In this document: positions 25,057 through 33,950 of the stretch, in pieces | How the letters are laid out: each line of letters starts with the position of its first letter | How positions within the stretch are numbered: position 1 is the first letter of the stretch | NCBI RefSeq assembly: GCF_015694345.1 | Contig: NZ_JADQDC010000011.1 | Span: forward strand, 62,001 to 126,000 | Direction of reading: 5' to 3' | DNA length: 64,000 bases | DNA from: Novosphingobium jiangmenense | GTDB taxonomy: Bacteria; Pseudomonadota; Alphaproteobacteria; Sphingomonadales; Sphingomonadaceae | The notes under the pieces: generated by a model | The model's input: only the letters and a program-made list of their open reading frames with translations | Database searches by the model: none | What the model was told of the DNA's origin: nothing | Position numbers and translations under genes: made by a program

Positions 25057-27240
25057 ATGGCTTTGGCGATGTCGGCAGGGGAAAGCAGCGTGCAGATCGA
25101 AGGCTTGCCGCCAGTGCAGGAGCGGTTCTTCAATCGCGAGCTGAGCTGGCTGGCATTCAACCGGCGCGTGCTGGCCGAGGCGGTAAACCCGGACTATCCG
25201 CTGCTGGAGCGGCTGCGCTTCCTTTCGATCAGCGGCAGCAACCTTGACGAGTTCATGATGGTGCGCGTGGCGGGGATTGCCGCGCAGGTGCGCCGCCAGA
25301 TCGACGAGCTTTCGATCGACGGGAAGACGCCGCAGCAGCAGCTGGGCGCGCTGCTGGATGCGGTGAAGGACCTGATCGATGCGCAGCAGGACGTGCTGGC
25401 GGGGCTGAAGGACGAACTGGCCGAGGCCGGAATCCGCATCATCGACAACGATGCCCTGAACAAGGGCGAGGCCGAATGGCTGCGCGACTATTTCGAGGAG
25501 CACGTCGTTCCGGTGCTGACGCCGCAGGCGATCGACCCGGCCCACCCGTTCCCGTTCATCGCCAATCAGGGCACCGGCATCCTGTTCCAGTTGCAGCGCA
25601 TGGCCGATGGCGCGGGCGTGACGGAAATGATCCTGATCCCGCCTGCCTTGCCACGCTTCGTGCGTCTGCCGGGGGCGGCCGGCGGCAGGCGAGCTTCGTG
25701 GGTGGGGATCGAGGAACTGGTGCGGCGCCATGCCACGATGCTGTTTCCGGGCTTCAGGATCCTTGGTCACGGCACCTTCCGCGTGCTGCGCGACAGCGAC
25801 ATCGAGATCGAGGAAGATGCCGAGGACCTCGTGCGCTACTTCCGCACGGCGATCCAGCGGCGGCGGCGCGGCAAGGTCATCCTGCTGCACCTGCAGGAGA
25901 ATTTCGACGCCGATGCCGAGAAGCTGCTGCGCGAGCAGTTGCGTCTGGACCATGCCTTGGTGATCAAGAGCCGCGGCCTGCTGGCGATCAGCGGGCTTTC
26001 TGCGGTGATCGACGAGGACCGGCAGGACCTGAAGTTCGATCCCTACAATCCGCGCTATCCCGAACGCATTCTCGAGCATGACGGCGATTGCTTCTCCGCC
26101 ATTCGCGAGAAGGATCTGGTGATCCATCACCCGTACGAGAGCTTCGAGGTGGTGATCGACTTCCTGCGGCAGGCGGCGGCCGATCCCGACGTGGTCGCGA
26201 TCAAGCAGACGCTCTATCGCGCGGGCAAGCAATCGGCGGTGATCGCAGCGCTGATTGCGGCGGCGGAGGCGGGCAAGTCTGTCACGGCGGTGGTCGAGCT
26301 GAAGGCGCGCTTCGACGAGGAGCAGAACCTGATGTGGGCCGCGCAGCTGGAACGCGCGGGCGTCCAGGTGATCTACGGCTTCGTCGACTGGAAGACCCAT
26401 GCCAAGGTGAGCATGGTGGTGCGGCGCGAAGGTGGCGGGTATCGCACCTACTGCCACTTCGGCACTGGCAATTACCATCCGGTGACGGCGCGCATCTATA
26501 CCGACCTGTCGTTCTTCACTGCCGATCCGCGCATGGGCCGCGATGCCGGACAGCTGTTCAATTTCGTGACCGGCTATGTCGAGCCCAAGCACACCGAACT
26601 GCTGGCGATCAGCCCGATCAACCTGCGCGAGTGGCTTTACGAATGCATCGAGCGCGAGGTCATGCTGGCGCGCAAGGGGCGTCCGGCGATGATCTGGGCC
26701 AAACTCAACCAGTTGACCGATCCCGACCTGATCGACCGGCTCTATCTGGCCAGCATGGCGGGCGTGGAGATCCGTCTGGTGGTGCGCGGGATCTGTTGCC
26801 TCAAGCCGGGCGTGCCGGGGCTTTCGGAGACGATCGAGGTGAAGTCGATCATCGGGCGGTTCCTCGAGCACAGCCGCATCTGGGCCTTCGGCAACGGCGC
26901 GAACCTGCCCAACAAGCGGGCGCGGGTGTTCATCTCCTCGGCCGACGGGATGAGCCGCAACATGGGGCGCCGCGTGGAAGTGCTGGTGCCGGTGAAGAAC
27001 CCGACGGTGCATGACCAGGTGCTCGACCAAGTGATGCTGGCCAACCTGCTGGATACCGAACAGAGCTGGGAACTGGGGCCGGACGGCGAGTATGAGCGGT
27101 TCGAGAAGGGTGAGCCTTCGTTCAACCTCCACGGCTATTTCATGACCAACCCGTCGCTTTCCGGGCGCGGGGCGGCGCTTTCCAAGGGCAGGAAGGTTCC
27201 AAAGCTTGCGTTGCGGCGCGGGGCGGCTAACCGTGGCTGA
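25057..27240 (+). CDS. ppk1: Polyphosphate kinase 1
   Basis: A 727-residue protein, near the usual 690-720. It makes inorganic polyphosphate from ATP reversibly, at the inner membrane face. N-terminal ERFFNRELSWLAFNRRVL is diagnostic. The phospho-acceptor His448 is in DWKTHAKVSMV, the second essential His605 in GRFLEHSR, and the CHFGTGNYHPVTARIYTD block matches the family. The annotated start is ATG at 25057. GTG at 25090 (VQIEGLPP) has a better ribosome-binding site and leaves room for the Pho box promoter, so it may be the true start. The ppx gene begins at the base after the stop. Confidence 0.95.
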   Translation: MALAMSAGESSVQIEGLPPVQERFFNRELSWLAFNRRVLAEAVNPDYPLLERLRFLSISGSNLDEFMMVRVAGIAAQVRRQIDELSIDGKTPQQQLGALLDAVKDLIDAQQDVLAGLKDELAEAGIRIIDNDALNKGEAEWLRDYFEEHVVPVLTPQAIDPAHPFPFIANQGTGILFQLQRMADGAGVTEMILIPPALPRFVRLPGAAGGRRASWVGIEELVRRHATMLFPGFRILGHGTFRVLRDSDIEIEEDAEDLVRYFRTAIQRRRRGKVILLHLQENFDADAEKLLREQLRLDHALVIKSRGLLAISGLSAVIDEDRQDLKFDPYNPRYPERILEHDGDCFSAIREKDLVIHHPYESFEVVIDFLRQAAADPDVVAIKQTLYRAGKQSAVIAALIAAAEAGKSVTAVVELKARFDEEQNLMWAAQLERAGVQVIYGFVDWKTHAKVSMVVRREGGGYRTYCHFGTGNYHPVTARIYTDLSFFTADPRMGRDAGQLFNFVTGYVEPKHTELLAISPINLREWLYECIEREVMLARKGRPAMIWAKLNQLTDPDLIDRLYLASMAGVEIRLVVRGICCLKPGVPGLSETIEVKSIIGRFLEHSRIWAFGNGANLPNKRARVFISSADGMSRNMGRRVEVLVPVKNPTVHDQVLDQVMLANLLDTEQSWELGPDGEYERFEKGEPSFNLHGYFMTNPSLSGRGAALSKGRKVPKLALRRGAANRG

Positions 27241-28692
27241 GTGAAGGCTCAACCCACCATCTACGAATGGGCGCGATCGCGCGCGATCATCGACATCGGT
27301 TCGAACACCGTCCGCCTTGTGGTCTACGGCGGGCCGCCGCGCGCGCCGGTGACGCTGCTCAACGAGAAGGTGACGGCCAAGCTGGGCAAGCATGTGGCCG
27401 AGACCGGCAGGCTTTCCGACAAGGCAGTGGACAGCGTGCTGAGCGCTCTGCGGCGCTACAAGGCGCTGCTCGATCTGGCGCAAGTGCCGCGCGTGGACGT
27501 GGTGGCGACGGCGGCGGCGCGTGATGCCGAGAACGGGCCGGAGTTCCTGGCGAAGATTCGCGAGATCGGCTTCGAGCCGCGCCTGCTTTCGGGCGTGGAG
27601 GAAGCGGAGACCAGTGCGACGGGCGTGCTGGGCGCTTTTCCGGGGGCATCTGGGATCGTCGGGGACCTGGGCGGCGGCAGCCTCGAGCTGGTCGACATTG
27701 CCGATGGCGGGACGAGCCACGGGGTGAGCCTGCCGCTGGGCTCGCTGCGCCTGCCACCGCTGCGGGCGCGGGGCGACCGGGTGTTCGTGCGCGAGATCAG
27801 CAAGATGCTGGCCGGGGCTGACTGGGTGGCAGAGCCGGAAGCGACGCTCTACCTTGTCGGCGGATCGATGCGCGCGCTGGGGCGGGCGATGATGGTGCAG
27901 CTGGACTGGCCGCTCGACGACACGCACGGCTTTGCGCTGGACGCGGGCAAGGCGCTGGAGCTCGCCAAGCGGTTTGCGCGGCGGGGGCAGGCGGTGCAGC
28001 AGATCGACGGAGTTTCGGCGAGCCGGGCCACCAGCATTCCCGATGCGGCGGCGCTGCTGGCGGTGCTGCTGCAGAAGCTGGATCCCAAGGGCATCGTGTT
28101 CTCGTCATGGGGTCTGCGCGAGGGAGTGCTGTTCGGATCGCTGCCCGACGCGGTGCAGCGCGAGGACCCGCTGCTGGCGGGCGTTGGCGCTTTCGTGGGA
28201 CCGATGGGCGTCGATGCGGCGCTGGTCGAGGCGACGGTGGCGGCGCTGCGCGAGGTTGCGCCGCTGGCGGCAACCCCGGTCGGGCGCGCGGCGGTGATGC
28301 TGTGCCTTGCCGCCGGTCGGGTCGAACCGAACCTGCGGCGGGAGTTGCCGGTGGAATGGGGCCTGCAGAAGCGCTGGGTCGGCGTGGACAACGCGGGCCG
28401 CGCGGTGCTGGCCAGTGCCTTGCGCGCGTGCCTCGGCAAGAACGGCGCGGGGCCGCTGCCGTGGAGCGCCCTTGCCTCACAGGACCTGTTGTTCGAGGCG
28501 CGGACGCTGGGCCATGCGGCGCGGCTGTGCCGGAGGCTGAGCGCGGGCGCGGCAGGCGCGCTGGCACAAGTGCGGTTGCGACCGAGGAACGGCACTATCG
28601 TGATCGAAAGCGCGGAGCCGCACCTTGTCGGCGACGGGGCGGCGCGGGACTTGCGCGATCTGCTGCAGCATCTGGGGCTCGCCCCGGCCTGA
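27241..28692 (+). CDS. ppx: Exopolyphosphatase, Ppx/GppA family
   Basis: A 483-residue ASKHA-fold phosphatase. AIIDIGSNTVRLVVY is the phosphate-1 loop, SGVEEAETSATG carries the catalytic Glu, and IVGDLGGGSLEL is the phosphate-2 loop. The remaining half corresponds to the helical C-terminal domain of Ppx proteins. It degrades polyphosphate (or pppGpp). The GTG start follows the ppk TGA with no gap, so both are translated from one mRNA. Synthesis and breakdown of polyphosphate are therefore under the same Pho-type promoter. Confidence 0.93.
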   Translation: MKAQPTIYEWARSRAIIDIGSNTVRLVVYGGPPRAPVTLLNEKVTAKLGKHVAETGRLSDKAVDSVLSALRRYKALLDLAQVPRVDVVATAAARDAENGPEFLAKIREIGFEPRLLSGVEEAETSATGVLGAFPGASGIVGDLGGGSLELVDIADGGTSHGVSLPLGSLRLPPLRARGDRVFVREISKMLAGADWVAEPEATLYLVGGSMRALGRAMMVQLDWPLDDTHGFALDAGKALELAKRFARRGQAVQQIDGVSASRATSIPDAAALLAVLLQKLDPKGIVFSSWGLREGVLFGSLPDAVQREDPLLAGVGAFVGPMGVDAALVEATVAALREVAPLAATPVGRAAVMLCLAAGRVEPNLRRELPVEWGLQKRWVGVDNAGRAVLASALRACLGKNGAGPLPWSALASQDLLFEARTLGHAARLCRRLSAGAAGALAQVRLRPRNGTIVIESAEPHLVGDGAARDLRDLLQHLGLAPA

Positions 28693-28693
28693 A

Positions 28694-28728
28694 TTTTTCG
28701 TGACGTTTTGTTGCCAAGCGACGAAAAA
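28694..28728. repeat. Inverted repeat after ppx
   Basis: TTTTTCGT at 28694-28701 and ACGAAAAA at 28721-28728 are exact reverse complements, separated by 19 bases. The pair lies just past the ppx stop. The A/T-rich ends could act as a terminator, but the loop is long and the stem weak. Confidence 0.35.
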
Positions 28729-28776
28729 CACGCCCTTTCTGCAAATATGACGGTCACCTGAAACCTATTCATCGGT

Positions 28777-28805
28777 CTGTCTCCAAACTGTCGTCCGACC
28801 GTCAA
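28777..28805 (+). promoter_or_regulatory. Triple Pho-box repeat before the TonB/phytase operon
   Basis: CTGTCTC (28777), CTGTCGT (28788) and CCGTCAA (28799) are three 7-base units at exact 11-base spacing, with 4-base spacers. This matches the direct-repeat architecture of PhoB sites. The array ends 47 bases before the ATG at 28853, a good distance for a promoter driving the TonB receptor and phytase genes. Confidence 0.7.
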
Positions 28806-28852
28806 ACGTGGTGCCTAGGGGCCTCCTCAGCCAAGCAATTCAGGGGGCTACC

Positions 28853-31651
28853 ATGTCATTTGCGATTCACGCGGCAAGCTGCCGCACCGTTTTCCGTGCG
28901 CTGCTGCTGGGTTCGGTTGCGACACTCGCTGCCACACCTGCCTTCGCCGAAGACCTCACCGCCGAAGAGAACGCCGAAGCGCCGATCGTGGTGACGGGCG
29001 AGCGGCCCATTGCGGAGTCCGAAGCCGCCGCGCTCGACGTGCAGAAGAAGTCGGATTCGCTGGTGACGGTGCTGTCTTCAGACGGCGTCGGCCGCCTGCC
29101 CGATCAGAACATCGCGCAGGCCACCAGCCGCCTGCCCGGCGTCGCCATCGAGCGCGACCAGGGCCAGGCGCGCTACATCTCGCTTCGCGGTGCGCCGAAC
29201 TACTGGACGACGCTGAGCTTCGACGGGATCAACGTCGTCAGCCCCGAAGGCCGCGATGCGCGGTTCGACTCGATCCCCTCGGCCATCGCCAAGCAGGTTG
29301 TCGTATCCAAGGCGGTAACGCCGGACATGCCGGGCGAGACCGTATCGGGCAACGTCAACGTCATCACGCGCTCGGCCTTCGATTTCAGCGGCCTCCACGT
29401 GCAGGGCAAGGCCGGGATCGGCTATGCCGAACTGGGCGACCGGCGCGAGTACGAAGGTTCGCTCGTCGTGTCGGACCGTTTCAAGGCGGGCGACGGCGAG
29501 ATCGGCGTGCTGCTTTCGGGCAGCTTCTTCGAACGCAACATGATCACCGACAACTTCGAGATCGACTGGGAGCGCGTCAGCCAAGACCAGCGTCCCGGCA
29601 ATGGCACGCGCTTCTGGGCGCGCGAGACCGAGAACAAGCTCTATCGCCTGCGCCGCCGCAACTGGTCGGTCTCGGGCCGCCTCGACTGGAAGCCCGACAG
29701 CCAGAACACGATCTCGCTGCGTTCGGTCTATACGATCTTCACCGACGACGAGGCGCGCGACAACTACATCTTCGACCTCGACGACCGTCAGGGCGACCTT
29801 TCGAACAGCGCGGACGCCTGCCCGACGACCGTCAACACCACGCCGACGACGACCGGCTATGCCGATGTCTGCATCGGCAACACGCCGCTCAAGGGCACGG
29901 TCTACGGCATCGACATCAACCAGCGCTCGACGCTGCGCGCGTTCCGCCAGTCGATCTTCACCAACACCCTCGAAGGCACCCACGAGTTCGGCGAAGGCTG
30001 GAAGGTCAACTGGCTGGGCAACTACACCGAATCCAAGGACGACCGTTCGGTGGTGGGCGAAGCGCGCTGGAACAGCCCGTCGACCCGCAGCCTGCGCCCG
30101 ACCGTGGCCTATGACTTCACCAATCCGCTGCGCAACACGCCGCAGCTGTTCACCACGGTGCAGCTTTCCAGCCCGACGCGCTACACCGCCGGGACCGCCG
30201 TGACCGCCATCGACACCTTCACCAAGCCGCTGGCGGAACTGCGCGTGCTCGATGCGGTGGACACGACCAAGGCCTATACCGGACGACTGGTGCTGGCCAA
30301 GGACACGAGCTTCCTCGGCGGCGATGCCACCTTCAAGCTGGGCTTCCAGTTTGACCAACGCACCAAGGTGGTGGACGAGAGCCAGATCTCGCTGACCGCA
30401 GCGGGCGACTTCACCAGGATCGGCATTCCCACCAATTACAACGACTTCTCGCTGGATCAGGCGTTCCTCGGCAAGATCCCGATGGGCTACACCTTCCGCT
30501 ATTTCGATACCGACAAGATGCGCCAGTACACCGACGCGGCGCGCGAGAACTTCACCTTCACGCCCAACACCGGCAACATCTACGACGTGCGCGAGCAGGT
30601 CTTTGCCGGGTTTGCCATGGGCACGCTGCGCTATGACTGGGGCTCGATCGTCGGCGGTGTTCGCGTCGAGCACGTCAAGAACCGCGGCATTGCCGAGGCC
30701 AACATCGCCGGGACGACGGGCCTTGTCACTGCCGAAGCCAGCCAGACGCTCGCGTTCCCGAGCCTGCACATCAACTACAACCTCGCCGAGGACAAGAAGC
30801 TGCGGCTTTCGTTCAACAGCGGCGCGGCGCGGGCCGATTACGACCAGATCCGCCCGAACGTGACCGTCAACGACGCCAACCTCACCATCTCCGGCGGCAA
30901 TCCCGGCGTGAAGCCCGAGCGCGCCTATGGCGTGGATGCCTACTTCGAGTGGTACGTCCGTCCGCAGGGCTACCTGATGGCAGGCGCGTTCTACAAGAAG
31001 GTCGAGGATGTGCTCTATTCGCAGCGCCGCACCTTCAATTCGAACGTGCTCGACAGCAACGGCGTGGACCGTTCGCAGTACACCTTCAGCGGCATCGCCA
31101 ACGGCGGCAACGGGCGCATCTTCGGCTTCGAAGTGGCGGCACAGCTGCAGCTTGAGCCCTGGACCGAAAGCCTCGGCCTGCCCGAATTCATGGGCGGTTT
31201 CGGCGTCAGCGCCAACCTGACCTGGAACGACAGCGAAGTGACCAAGCCCGCCGTTGGCAACGTCCCTGCCCGCAAGGTACGCCTGCCGGGTACGTCCGAT
31301 TGGGTCTACAACCTCGGCGCCTATTACGAGAAGTACGGCCTCTCGCTGCGCCTGCAGTACCAGCGCCGCAGCACCTGGCTTGATGGCTATGCCGACGACC
31401 TGACCGACGCTGGCGACACCTATTGGGCCGCTGACGACGAGATGGACTTCTCGGCGCGCTATGCGATCACGAAGAACTTCGAGGTCTATTTCGATGCCTC
31501 GAACCTGCTCAACAAGCCGGGCCGCCGCTATTCGGAGCCGGGCAACCTGCTGACCGCAACCGGCACGCCGACGCCCGCCACCCAGATCTACACCATCGAA
31601 TACGAGCGCTTCGGCCGTCGCTATGCGGCGGGCGTGCGGATCAACTTCTGA
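28853..31651 (+). CDS. TonB-dependent receptor paired with phytase
   Basis: A 932-residue precursor. The start is ATG at 28853 (MSFAIHAASC) with AGGGGG upstream; a GTG 45 bases earlier would put extra residues before the signal peptide. Signal peptide ends ATPAFAE, TonB-box-like APIVVTGE follows, then a plug with VGRLPDQNIAQATSRLPGV and ARYISLRGAP, typical of the long TonB receptors for glycans and other large ligands. The barrel ends RINF. The stop overlaps the phytase ATG by one base. It probably imports phytate or its lower inositol phosphates. Confidence 0.92.
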   Translation: MSFAIHAASCRTVFRALLLGSVATLAATPAFAEDLTAEENAEAPIVVTGERPIAESEAAALDVQKKSDSLVTVLSSDGVGRLPDQNIAQATSRLPGVAIERDQGQARYISLRGAPNYWTTLSFDGINVVSPEGRDARFDSIPSAIAKQVVVSKAVTPDMPGETVSGNVNVITRSAFDFSGLHVQGKAGIGYAELGDRREYEGSLVVSDRFKAGDGEIGVLLSGSFFERNMITDNFEIDWERVSQDQRPGNGTRFWARETENKLYRLRRRNWSVSGRLDWKPDSQNTISLRSVYTIFTDDEARDNYIFDLDDRQGDLSNSADACPTTVNTTPTTTGYADVCIGNTPLKGTVYGIDINQRSTLRAFRQSIFTNTLEGTHEFGEGWKVNWLGNYTESKDDRSVVGEARWNSPSTRSLRPTVAYDFTNPLRNTPQLFTTVQLSSPTRYTAGTAVTAIDTFTKPLAELRVLDAVDTTKAYTGRLVLAKDTSFLGGDATFKLGFQFDQRTKVVDESQISLTAAGDFTRIGIPTNYNDFSLDQAFLGKIPMGYTFRYFDTDKMRQYTDAARENFTFTPNTGNIYDVREQVFAGFAMGTLRYDWGSIVGGVRVEHVKNRGIAEANIAGTTGLVTAEASQTLAFPSLHINYNLAEDKKLRLSFNSGAARADYDQIRPNVTVNDANLTISGGNPGVKPERAYGVDAYFEWYVRPQGYLMAGAFYKKVEDVLYSQRRTFNSNVLDSNGVDRSQYTFSGIANGGNGRIFGFEVAAQLQLEPWTESLGLPEFMGGFGVSANLTWNDSEVTKPAVGNVPARKVRLPGTSDWVYNLGAYYEKYGLSLRLQYQRRSTWLDGYADDLTDAGDTYWAADDEMDFSARYAITKNFEVYFDASNLLNKPGRRYSEPGNLLTATGTPTPATQIYTIEYERFGRRYAAGVRINF

Positions 31652-32736
31652 TGGTGGCCCTCACCAGGTTCGTCACGGCAGGACCGGGAGCATTGCTCCC
31701 GGCCCTGTTCCTGTCAGGCTGCGCCAGCGTGGCCGAGTACCCTCGCCCATTCTATCCGGCGGTCGATGTCGTCGCGACGGGTGAGACCACGCCGGTGGGT
31801 TCAGGCAATGCCGATGCCGCCGACGATCCGGCCATCTGGCGCAACGCCGCCGATCCTGCGGCCAGCCTGATCCTCGGCACCGACAAGAAGGCGGGGCTCT
31901 ATGTCTACGGCCTCGACGGCAAGGTGCGCGATTTCGTGGCAGCGGGCGCGCTGAACAACGTCGACTTGCGCGAGGTGCGCCCCGGTTTCGTGCTGGTGGC
32001 GGCGAGCGACCGCAGCGATGTTGCCGAGCCGAAGATCGCCTTGTTCCGGCTGGACGGTGCGACGGGCAAGTTGACCAGCCTTGGCGTGCGCAGCTTTCTC
32101 GCTGCGGGCCATGCGCCCGCCGAGGCCTATGGTTTCTGCATGGGCAAGGCACAGGCGCCGGGAGAACTGGCACGCGCCTATGTCGTGCTGAAGGACGGCA
32201 CGGTGGCGGAAAGCGCGCTGGAGGAGGATGACGGTGCGATCACGGCGCGGCACCTGCGCTCGATCCGTTTCGCAACGCAGTCGGAAGGCTGCGTGGTCGA
32301 TGACCGGACGGGCCTGCTCTATGTCGCCGAGGAAGACGTCGGCATCTGGTGGGTCGATGTTCGCGCCGCCGTGCTGCGGGCCGAGCCTTTCGCCATGGTC
32401 GGCAAGGAGGCCGGACTGGTGGCCGATGTCGAGGGTCTGGCGATTGCCCCGCAAGGGAAGGATGGCGGCGTGCTGGTGGCGTCGAGCCAGGGCGACAATG
32501 CCTATGTCCTGCTGCACCTTGCCACCGGCATGCCCAGCGGACGCTTCCGGATCTCGGCCGGACGGTTCGGCGCGACCAGCGACACTGACGGGATAGAACT
32601 GGTCCTTGGCGATTTCGGCGCGAACTGGCCGGGCGGACTCTTCGTGGCCCAGGACGGCGACAATGCTCCGCAAGCCCAGAACTTCAAGCTGGTCAGCTGG
32701 CAGGCGGTTGTGGACGCTGTAGGCGAGAAACCCTGA
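31651..32736 (+). CDS. Beta-propeller phytase, lipoprotein
   Basis: A 361-residue protein with a lipoprotein signal (LFLSGC, Cys at residue 24), so it is lipid-anchored, probably in the outer membrane. Beta-propeller phytase motifs run in order: ADDPAIW, GTDKKAGLYVYGLDGK, NNVD, EGCVVDDRTGLLYVAEEDVGIW, ADVEGLAI, SSQGDNAYVL, DTDGIEL and GLFVAQDGDN...QNFKLV. These acidic loops bind the calcium ions used in catalysis. It removes phosphate from phytate. The gene is coupled to a TonB receptor by a one-base overlap and lies downstream of a Pho-box array, consistent with induction by phosphate limitation. Confidence 0.93.
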   Translation: MVALTRFVTAGPGALLPALFLSGCASVAEYPRPFYPAVDVVATGETTPVGSGNADAADDPAIWRNAADPAASLILGTDKKAGLYVYGLDGKVRDFVAAGALNNVDLREVRPGFVLVAASDRSDVAEPKIALFRLDGATGKLTSLGVRSFLAAGHAPAEAYGFCMGKAQAPGELARAYVVLKDGTVAESALEEDDGAITARHLRSIRFATQSEGCVVDDRTGLLYVAEEDVGIWWVDVRAAVLRAEPFAMVGKEAGLVADVEGLAIAPQGKDGGVLVASSQGDNAYVLLHLATGMPSGRFRISAGRFGATSDTDGIELVLGDFGANWPGGLFVAQDGDNAPQAQNFKLVSWQAVVDAVGEKP

Positions 32737-32803
32737 CCGACCTGCCCAACATCACAAGAGACCGGATTCGACCGACCTCTTCTTGCCTCGTGGACGTGAC
32801 GAA

Positions 32804-32828
32804 GGAATAACGCGTCTGCGGGAGCGTT
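32804..32828 (+). promoter_or_regulatory. ECF-type promoter before the beta-barrel gene
   Basis: GGAATA-N15-CGTT (GGAAT at 32804, CGTT at 32825-32828). The same pattern and spacing occur at 33893-33917, at 39418-39442 and, on the other strand, at 39363-39339. It resembles the alphaproteobacterial EcfG-type GGAAC/CGTT promoter. The local ECF sigma factor (38790-39296) is the expected user. Confidence 0.75.
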
Positions 32829-32835
32829 GTGGCAG

Positions 32836-32855
32836 CCGTGTCGGGTTCGACACGG
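32836..32855 (+). other. 5'-leader hairpin
   Basis: CCGTGTCG-GGTT-CGACACGG forms a perfect 8-base stem with a 4-base loop. It would begin within a few bases of the transcript start set by the promoter at 32804-32828, and lies about 10 bases before the AGAGGGGG ribosome site. A terminal hairpin here could stabilise the mRNA or bind a regulator. Confidence 0.55.
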
Positions 32856-32874
32856 TCAACGAGAGGGGGCAAAG

Positions 32875-33864
32875 ATGAGGAAAGCGTTGGGCGCGGGCGC
32901 AATGGCGGCTGCAGGCCTGCTGCTGCCTGTGGCAACCATGGCGCAGGAAGCGCCGGCCAAGGCCACTGCCGAGGAAGCGCCGGGCGTCTGGCGTGCCAGC
33001 GCGGGCGTCAATTACTCCGAGGGGGATTATGGCGACACGCAATCGACCAAGGTCGTCTCGGCGCCCGTCGCCCTGAAGTATCGCAAAGGCGGCTTTTCGA
33101 TCCGTGTCTCGGTGCCATGGGTCCATATCGATGGTCCGGGAAGCATTCTCGACACGCCGCAGGGGCGCGATGCCGGCTTCGGCGATCTCGGGGCAACCGG
33201 CGACGACGGTGGCAGCAGCAGCGGGAGCGACGACTCTTCGGGATCGGGCTCGAGCGGGTCGGGGTCCAACTCCGGCTCGGGCGGTTCTGGTTCGGGCGGT
33301 TCGGGTTCTTCCGGTGGCGATGACGACAGCGGCAGCGGCGGAGTCATTCCGCCAGCGGTGCCGGGCACCCTTGCCTCCAACAGCCGCGGCGGTCTGGGCG
33401 ATGCCTCGGTGGCGCTGGGCTACTCGCTCGAGCTTGGCCGGTCGACGTGGCTCGATCTTGGCACCCGCCTGAAGTTGCCCACCGCATCGCGGGCCAAGCG
33501 GCTTGGCACGGGCAAGGCCGATGTCACGGTGAATGGCGATCTGGTTCAGGACATCGGGCGCTTCAGCCTGTTTGCGGGCGCACGCTATCGCTTCCTCGGC
33601 AAGCCCGCCGGATCGACCTTGCGCGATACCTGGGGCGCCGGGGGTGGCGTCAGCTATCGCTTTGCCGGGGGGACGATCCTGGGTGCCGACTACGACTGGC
33701 AGGAATCGGCCACGCCCGGTCGGATCGCGAGCAGCGAGGCTACGGGCTGGGTCAATTTCGGGCTGACCCGCAAGCTGCGCCTCCAGGTCTTCGCATCGAC
33801 CGGATTCAACGCGCGCAGCACCGACTTTGCCGGCGGCCTTTCGCTGAGCTGGCGCCTGAACTGA
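32875..33864 (+). CDS. Outer-membrane beta-barrel protein with Ser/Gly/Asp-rich insert
   Basis: A 329-residue precursor with a signal peptide (GLLLPVATMAQ). The rest alternates amphipathic strands with glycine turns and ends SLSWRLN, as in outer-membrane barrels annotated only as 'transporter'. Residues about 110-156 (nt 33202-33342) are a Ser, Gly and Asp run with almost nothing else, dividing the strands into two blocks; the insert may be an extracellular loop or flexible linker. ATG at 32875 follows GAGAGGGGG. The gene has its own ECF-type promoter and sits at the head of the ECF regulon. Function unknown. Confidence 0.8.
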   Translation: MRKALGAGAMAAAGLLLPVATMAQEAPAKATAEEAPGVWRASAGVNYSEGDYGDTQSTKVVSAPVALKYRKGGFSIRVSVPWVHIDGPGSILDTPQGRDAGFGDLGATGDDGGSSSGSDDSSGSGSSGSGSNSGSGGSGSGGSGSSGGDDDSGSGGVIPPAVPGTLASNSRGGLGDASVALGYSLELGRSTWLDLGTRLKLPTASRAKRLGTGKADVTVNGDLVQDIGRFSLFAGARYRFLGKPAGSTLRDTWGAGGGVSYRFAGGTILGADYDWQESATPGRIASSEATGWVNFGLTRKLRLQVFASTGFNARSTDFAGGLSLSWRLN

Positions 33865-33892
33865 CCAGTCTGAAAAGAATTTCGGCGCGAAG

Positions 33893-33917
33893 GGAATAAG
33901 CGCCGGCAGCCATCGTT
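33893..33917 (+). promoter_or_regulatory. ECF-type promoter before the NTPase operon
   Basis: GGAATA-N15-CGTT with GGAAT at 33893-33897 and CGTT at 33914-33917. It shares GGAATAA and CGTTGT with the promoter at 32804, while the spacer bases differ, which indicates conservation of the functional positions. The site is 33 bases before the ATG of the P-loop NTPase. Confidence 0.75.
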
Positions 33918-33950
33918 GTCGCCCCGATTGAATGGAAGGGGTTGCCGACG

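Noticed and set aside
25030..27927. Leftward open frame of about 965 codons opposite ppk and ppx
   Set aside because: It is a His/Arg/Gln-rich antisense shadow of two unmistakable genes.
33202..33342. Possible tandem repeat or CRISPR-like array in the Ser/Gly region
   Set aside because: It is an in-frame Ser/Gly/Asp codon run without regular repeat units or spacers.
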